Below are positions 59,878-64,000 of a stretch of DNA of 64,000 bases, piece by piece. Positions within the stretch are counted from its first letter, which is position 1; every line of letters begins with the position of its first letter. Source of the DNA: Notospermus geniculatus (lineage: Eukaryota > Nemertea > Pilidiophora > Heteronemertea > Lineidae); the NCBI GenBank assembly GCA_002633025.1, contig NMRB01000001.1, positions 1,423,241 to 1,487,240 on the forward strand, in the 5' to 3' direction. The position numbers and the translations under genes were made by a program. The notes beneath the pieces were generated by a model that was not told the DNA's origin, ran no database searches, and saw only the letters and a program-made list of their open reading frames with translations.

Positions 59878-61889
59878 CTGAAAGAAAAAGGAGACAACCG
59901 TACGCTTAAATATAAACAATAGTCAAATATCATGGACATATTTATATTCCCATTTCAGAATCTCTGGATTGGATCATTGGAACAGATCATCGTGTCTCTG
60001 CAATGCCAAAGTCATGAGTTGGTCAAGTACAAAACCTCCGGACACACCTGTCAATCTGAATCTGAGACCGTGCTAATATTATTGGCCTAGAACCAGCAAT
60101 TAGCAAGCTGGGAATTTTTTTCACTGGACTGACACACCAATTCCTCATACTCATACTATCACGAACCTCAATGACTCCCAGCCAGTCGACACCTTGCCAT
60201 TGCTCCCAGGTGGAAAATAGAGACTGGATGGAATATGAGTGAACCATTACTCAGTCAGGATCACTCCGGATGACTCCACATTGATTGATAAAATACAGTG
60301 GTAAGAGATGCTGCAATATCTGGACACTCATTATCTTGGAATAATAAAGGATGAACCCAGAGAAGACAGGACAACAGTTCTGGTAATTTCAAATAAAGAT
60401 TTTTAATGTTAAAAGCAAACCATTAGTTTTACAGAGTTGGACATTTCACACGTTTAAAAGAATTTAGCTACAGAAGAAGATGGTTAATTAAAGTGACCAC
60501 TACGGCGCTGTATGCGCCATTGTTTAAGCCGACAATCGTCCACGTCCAAAATGTCAATATGCGAGGGTCAACCATAAATTTTTTCAGAGAGATGAGACAA
60601 ACCCCCTTGTCTGTTAAATGCAGACTGATTGATACGTTTTGATCTTTGTATAACAAGAGAAAAAAGCCACAATGAGCTTTTGTCAAAAGTAAAGTGGAAG
60701 ATATTCAGTCAAAACTACTGGGATATGTGAATTCAGATACATGTAGGAAACATGTCCTATCTTGGCTTTCAATATCTGCAGTAGGAATACATGTATCAAC
60801 TGAGGCTTCAAAGGTGACACAGTCAGTGTTGGAAATAAAGCAACATTTAGCAATACAAGCATGACAACACAAGGTATATAAATGTGCTATAAATATACAA
60901 AAAATTTACATCAAAACAAGGTTGAATGGAACACTAGGTGCAAGTCCTCATTATCATACACATTTTAGGCACCGGAATTGAATAATTGTCCCTATGGGAA
61001 AAAATCTGCATCCAACAACGCAACATACACGGAGCGGGTCGTAGGACTTTAAATCTCTTCAGCCTGAGGATCCACAATCAGCTTCCATTGATGATTTAAA
61101 ACTGGCATCAAATTTGTACTATTGTTCTTGAGTAGAACATCTGCAAGTCACGACATGCCGAAGTCATTCAATTGAGAGAGGCAAAAACAAAGACAAGAAT
61201 CAAGGTTACAAATCTTCAAAACACAGAGTCTGATTTGGCGAACACATCCTTTTACACGTAGCAAAACATTAGCCACCTTCTCATGTAGATAATGCACATC
61301 AGAAAACACTGATCAATTTTTTCAGTTACTCTTTTGATCACAGAAGGGCTATAGAGATTCTTCACAGATGTCACAACGGTCACGTGACCGCAAAGAATCA
61401 GCCATGTTGGCTGTCAAATGGACGGCGATGACATAAAAACTTGGCGATGACATAAAAACTTGTATCATGTCATGACATTTTGACGTCAGGACGTGTGATG
61501 TCACTTGACATTTTGACAGCCAATATGGCAGCACCGTGTCGAAATAGAAATGTGACGTCACGTGAAGAATCTCTATACATGTAGACAGCGAATATGATCT
61601 CGAATATTATAAGATAGATTTTATTATACCGGTATTCAGAATTCAGACACTCGTCATCAACATTTCATAGTCATAGTATTTATCCACTTTGTTCCAGTAT
61701 GAGCTGCCTGGACTACCTACATAGTACATGTAACAATTTTGCATCATTATGTTGAGAAATTCATGAATGAAGTAATCAAGTCTACTTTGGCACATGCAGT
61801 GTTTGTCTCTGATTCACAATGACAATCTAATGTGCTCTGAATGGTTTCATGTGAAATATGGCATTCTGAATTCGAATATCAGTGTGTAG
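59878..61889. other. DNA between the two 14-3-3 exon sets
   Basis: No exon encoding the 14-3-3 N-terminus (the LAEQAERYDDM or NLLSVAYKN type) was found on the minus strand here. It includes a MITE at 61350-61577 and probably the 3' UTR of the proximal set. Confidence 0.45.
61350..61577. mobile_element. 228-bp MITE
   Basis: The ends TATAGAGATTCTTCAC and its reverse complement (61350-61365, 61562-61577) are perfect, and pairing continues imperfectly through GTCAC and TTGGCTGTCAAA. A 19-bp tandem repeat (GCGATGACATAAAAACTTG) lies inside. TA at both ends is compatible with a TA target. Confidence 0.75.
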
Positions 61890-63617
61890 TTATTGATCGC
61901 CTTCTACATCCTGGACTTCTTGTTTCTCGTCATCTGTAGAAAAAAGAAAACACGAGTCAGTTTATTAGACATGGCGTACACATAGCCAATACTACAAGTA
62001 AGCAGGACTATTCGAATATAGGGGCCTAGATCTTGTGTTTTCTGATGAATATACTCTCTATCCGGAACTTTAAGACCAGAGTGCTCCGCCCCAGCCAGTC
62101 AATTCATGTTCATCAACAATTCACTTCAGCGCCATTGAGTAGAGCTTGGAGTTGATTGACCAAATTGTACAATAGGCTTTTTACTAGGGTGAATGCCACT
62201 TGCGTGGGCCTAGAAGTTCCTCATTGTCTGGTCTTAAAGTTCCGGATAGAGAGTATGGTAGGCAAAACTCAGAAATATGCCAAAGTGTGCAATTTATGCT
62301 CATCAAGTTTTATGCAATTTGGTACCTGTGTCTGAAGCATTAGCAAAACTCATGAAGGGTGAAACACCAAACCCTCCATGAACATGACACACACCATGGA
62401 ATACATCATTGCCTGTGAAAACTAAAACTGCTGCACATTCAGTTGACAAGGACGGAGAAGATTACCTTGTGACAAATCTGCGGACCAAAGGGTGAGGTTA
62501 TCGCGAAGGAGCTGCATAATGAGTGTGGAATCCTTGTAGCAGTCATCAGTTAATTCATCAAGATCTTTGATAGCTGCATCAAATGCTTTCCGAGCCAAAC
62601 TACAAGCCTTCTCGGGTGAACCCAGGATCTCGTAATAGAAAACAGAGTAGTTCAGCGCTAATCCAAGGCGAATCGGATTGGTTGGAGAAAGGTTGTCCTC
62701 GGCACACTTCTCAGCATCACTGTACGCCTGTAAACTTTCTTTAGCAGCTTCTTTCCTAGCAGTACCGACTGAAAACTCAGCCATGTATCGGTTATAATCC
62801 CCCAACCTGAAATGAAAAAATTCACCGGTCATATTTAATACCGTTATGTTACAGTCGAACCTCGTTTCAACGTACCCCGTTTACAACGTTTTCACCCCTA
62901 TAACGTTCACATTTCAAAGTCCCGATTTCCCATAATTCATTTTCCATTTGCCGATTTTGTTTACAACGAACACCATTGTAACATAAACTTCATTATAACG
63001 ACAATGTTTCCCACAAAATAGTGAAAATGCCTTCGTTACAACGAATGCCTCAATACATTGTAGTACTCCCTGTGAATAGCTGGTGTAACTCCCGTAGATG
63101 CGGCATGGTCCTGAGCACATGGTCAGAAAATATGTCTGGTAAACGGAAGCAAACCTTGCTGTCGGTGTCACTTTCGAAAGGGAGTGTGTACATCATAGTT
63201 GGCGGCCATTTTATTGGAAATGGTTACAACGAACTACCGTTATAACGTAGATCGTTGTGTCCCTGGAGGTATGTTGTAACGAGGTTCGACTGTACTCCAC
63301 ATTATATATTCCACTTCAGAAATTTCAGAATGGTTTGAATGAAAGTTTTTTGCTCACAGAAGAAAACACAAATAATACATACCGGTACATGTACATGTAG
63401 CAGTAGTACAATAAGAGTTATAGGACAGGACAACAGAATTACAAATGACCTTGTCCCTATTCCTCCTCCAGCTGATTGTTTCCAAAGAAAACTTCTTGAC
63501 TTACATCTTTTTGTAGAAGACTTTAGCATCAAAAGCCTTTGTTTCGACATCTGGAATGAAGTTGTTTTGCAACAGGTCGATGATTTCCTGACATATACTT
63601 CGCAGTTCCTTCTCCAC
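61890..63617 (-). CDS. 14-3-3 protein, proximal C-terminal exon set
   Basis: Three exons (63617-63505, 62806-62466, 61933-61890) encode [16 protein letters not shown]...FYKKM, then [38 protein letters not shown] and an acidic tail ending QDVEGDQ. The IRLGLAL and DNLTLW stretches are 14-3-3 hallmarks, and the tail ending is like 14-3-3 epsilon. The middle and last exons have exactly the lengths of those in the distal set (341 and 44 nt) with identical phases, while the first differs by one codon (113 against 110). The N-terminal exons should lie beyond base 64000. Introns contain two TA-type MITEs. It is partial in this window. Confidence 0.9.
62051..62256. mobile_element. 206-bp MITE with 30-bp perfect TIRs
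   Basis: 62051-62080 and 62227-62256 are exact reverse complements (ATACTCTCTATCCGGAACTT...). A TA at each end fits a Tc1/mariner-type insertion. It lies in the last intron of the proximal 14-3-3 set. Confidence 0.9.
62850..63294. mobile_element. pogo/Tigger-like MITE
   Basis: The ends are TA-CAGTCGAACCTCGTT and its reverse complement, flanked by TA. The CAG start and GAACCTCG core match the ends that I know for pogo/Tigger elements of the Tc1/mariner group. The interior has many TTACAACGAA-like words and no transposase. It lies in a 14-3-3 intron. Confidence 0.8.
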
Positions 63618-64000
63618 CTGGAAAATGACAACCATAAATACACCGATATGGAGGAGAGCTGTGAAAGAAGGATTTAGGGAGGTTCCTCAACAGTTCGGTA
63701 TTATCTCTTGAGCACTCATCATCCTAGCGTAGGCTGCAGCAAGCACTATTTCTATCATTCTACCTATACCAACCAAAACCCAACCACCTTGTGCATGACC
63801 TTCAACACTATCTCATCAAACCAGTGAAGTCGTTTGAAATGCAGGACCATGTTCATATCAAGGCCAGTACTACCAGGTAGTATTCAGAATATGAAATACA
63901 TTGTACATGCTGCATGACCCAAGTTAGTTTCTATGCAGAATCAAAAGCAATAGCAGTACCGGTATTGTGAATGTCAAAATGGACAAAGTGTTGTTGCTGT
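63618..64000 (-). other. upstream intron of the proximal 14-3-3 set
   Basis: No exon is recognised in the last 383 bp. It should be the intron leading to the 14-3-3 N-terminal exons outside the window. Confidence 0.45.

Noticed and set aside
1-64000. CRISPR arrays, bacterial operons, viral genes
   Set aside because: None seen; the window is eukaryotic throughout, and the only reverse-transcriptase-related sequence is a truncated LINE tail.

Overview
The window is animal nuclear DNA. Genes are split by GT-AG introns with lengths and phases typical of Metazoa, and the intergenic DNA is rich in short palindromic words (TAGGCCTA, TACCGGTA, TACATGTA), small inverted-repeat transposons, a tRNA-headed SINE and a non-LTR retrotransposon tail. 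Gene content and repeat style suggest a marine deuterostome invertebrate; an echinoderm or another ambulacrarian is my best guess, not a proof. Five isolated N bases show that it is a draft assembly.

Layout from left to right: (1) the 3' end of a syntaxin-1 gene (+), seen only as four alternative terminal exons, each encoding a complete membrane anchor (908-4717); (2) about 8 kb without a recognisable gene; (3) BUD23, the 18S rRNA m7G methyltransferase (-, 11 exons), head-to-head with single-exon DNAJC30 (+); (4) the checkpoint-clamp gene RAD1 (-), present twice as complete near-identical copies (20401-23541 and 26914-29237), each with a divergently transcribed first exon, separated by 2.3 kb of minisatellite-bearing DNA; (5) TYW1 (+), the wybutosine radical-SAM enzyme; (6) EIF3C (-), with an internal duplication of two exons and a 4.44-kb DNA transposon in intron 2; (7) a duplicated divergent promoter block carrying first exons of EIF3C and FTSJ3; (8) FTSJ3 (+), with a tandemly duplicated 100-nt exon; (9) two 14-3-3 exon sets (-) whose 5' exons lie beyond the right edge or were not found.

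Functionally this is mostly housekeeping. BUD23 and FTSJ3 act in ribosome biogenesis, EIF3C in translation initiation, TYW1 in tRNA-Phe modification, RAD1 in DNA-damage signalling and DNAJC30 in mitochondria; syntaxin and 14-3-3 are signalling and trafficking genes. Three gene pairs look head-to-head: BUD23/DNAJC30, RAD1/(TYW1 or an unknown gene) and EIF3C/FTSJ3. The order and orientation STX1-BUD23-DNAJC30 equals human 7q11.23.

The most interesting items are the four-fold syntaxin anchor array, the parallel two-fold 14-3-3 cassette arrangement, and an apparently complete transposon of unrecognised family with 16-bp TIRs, a 7-bp target duplication and an empty site inside the same window. Four separate near-identical duplications in 64 kb may be real, or may be unmerged haplotypes; the evidence for each is given.
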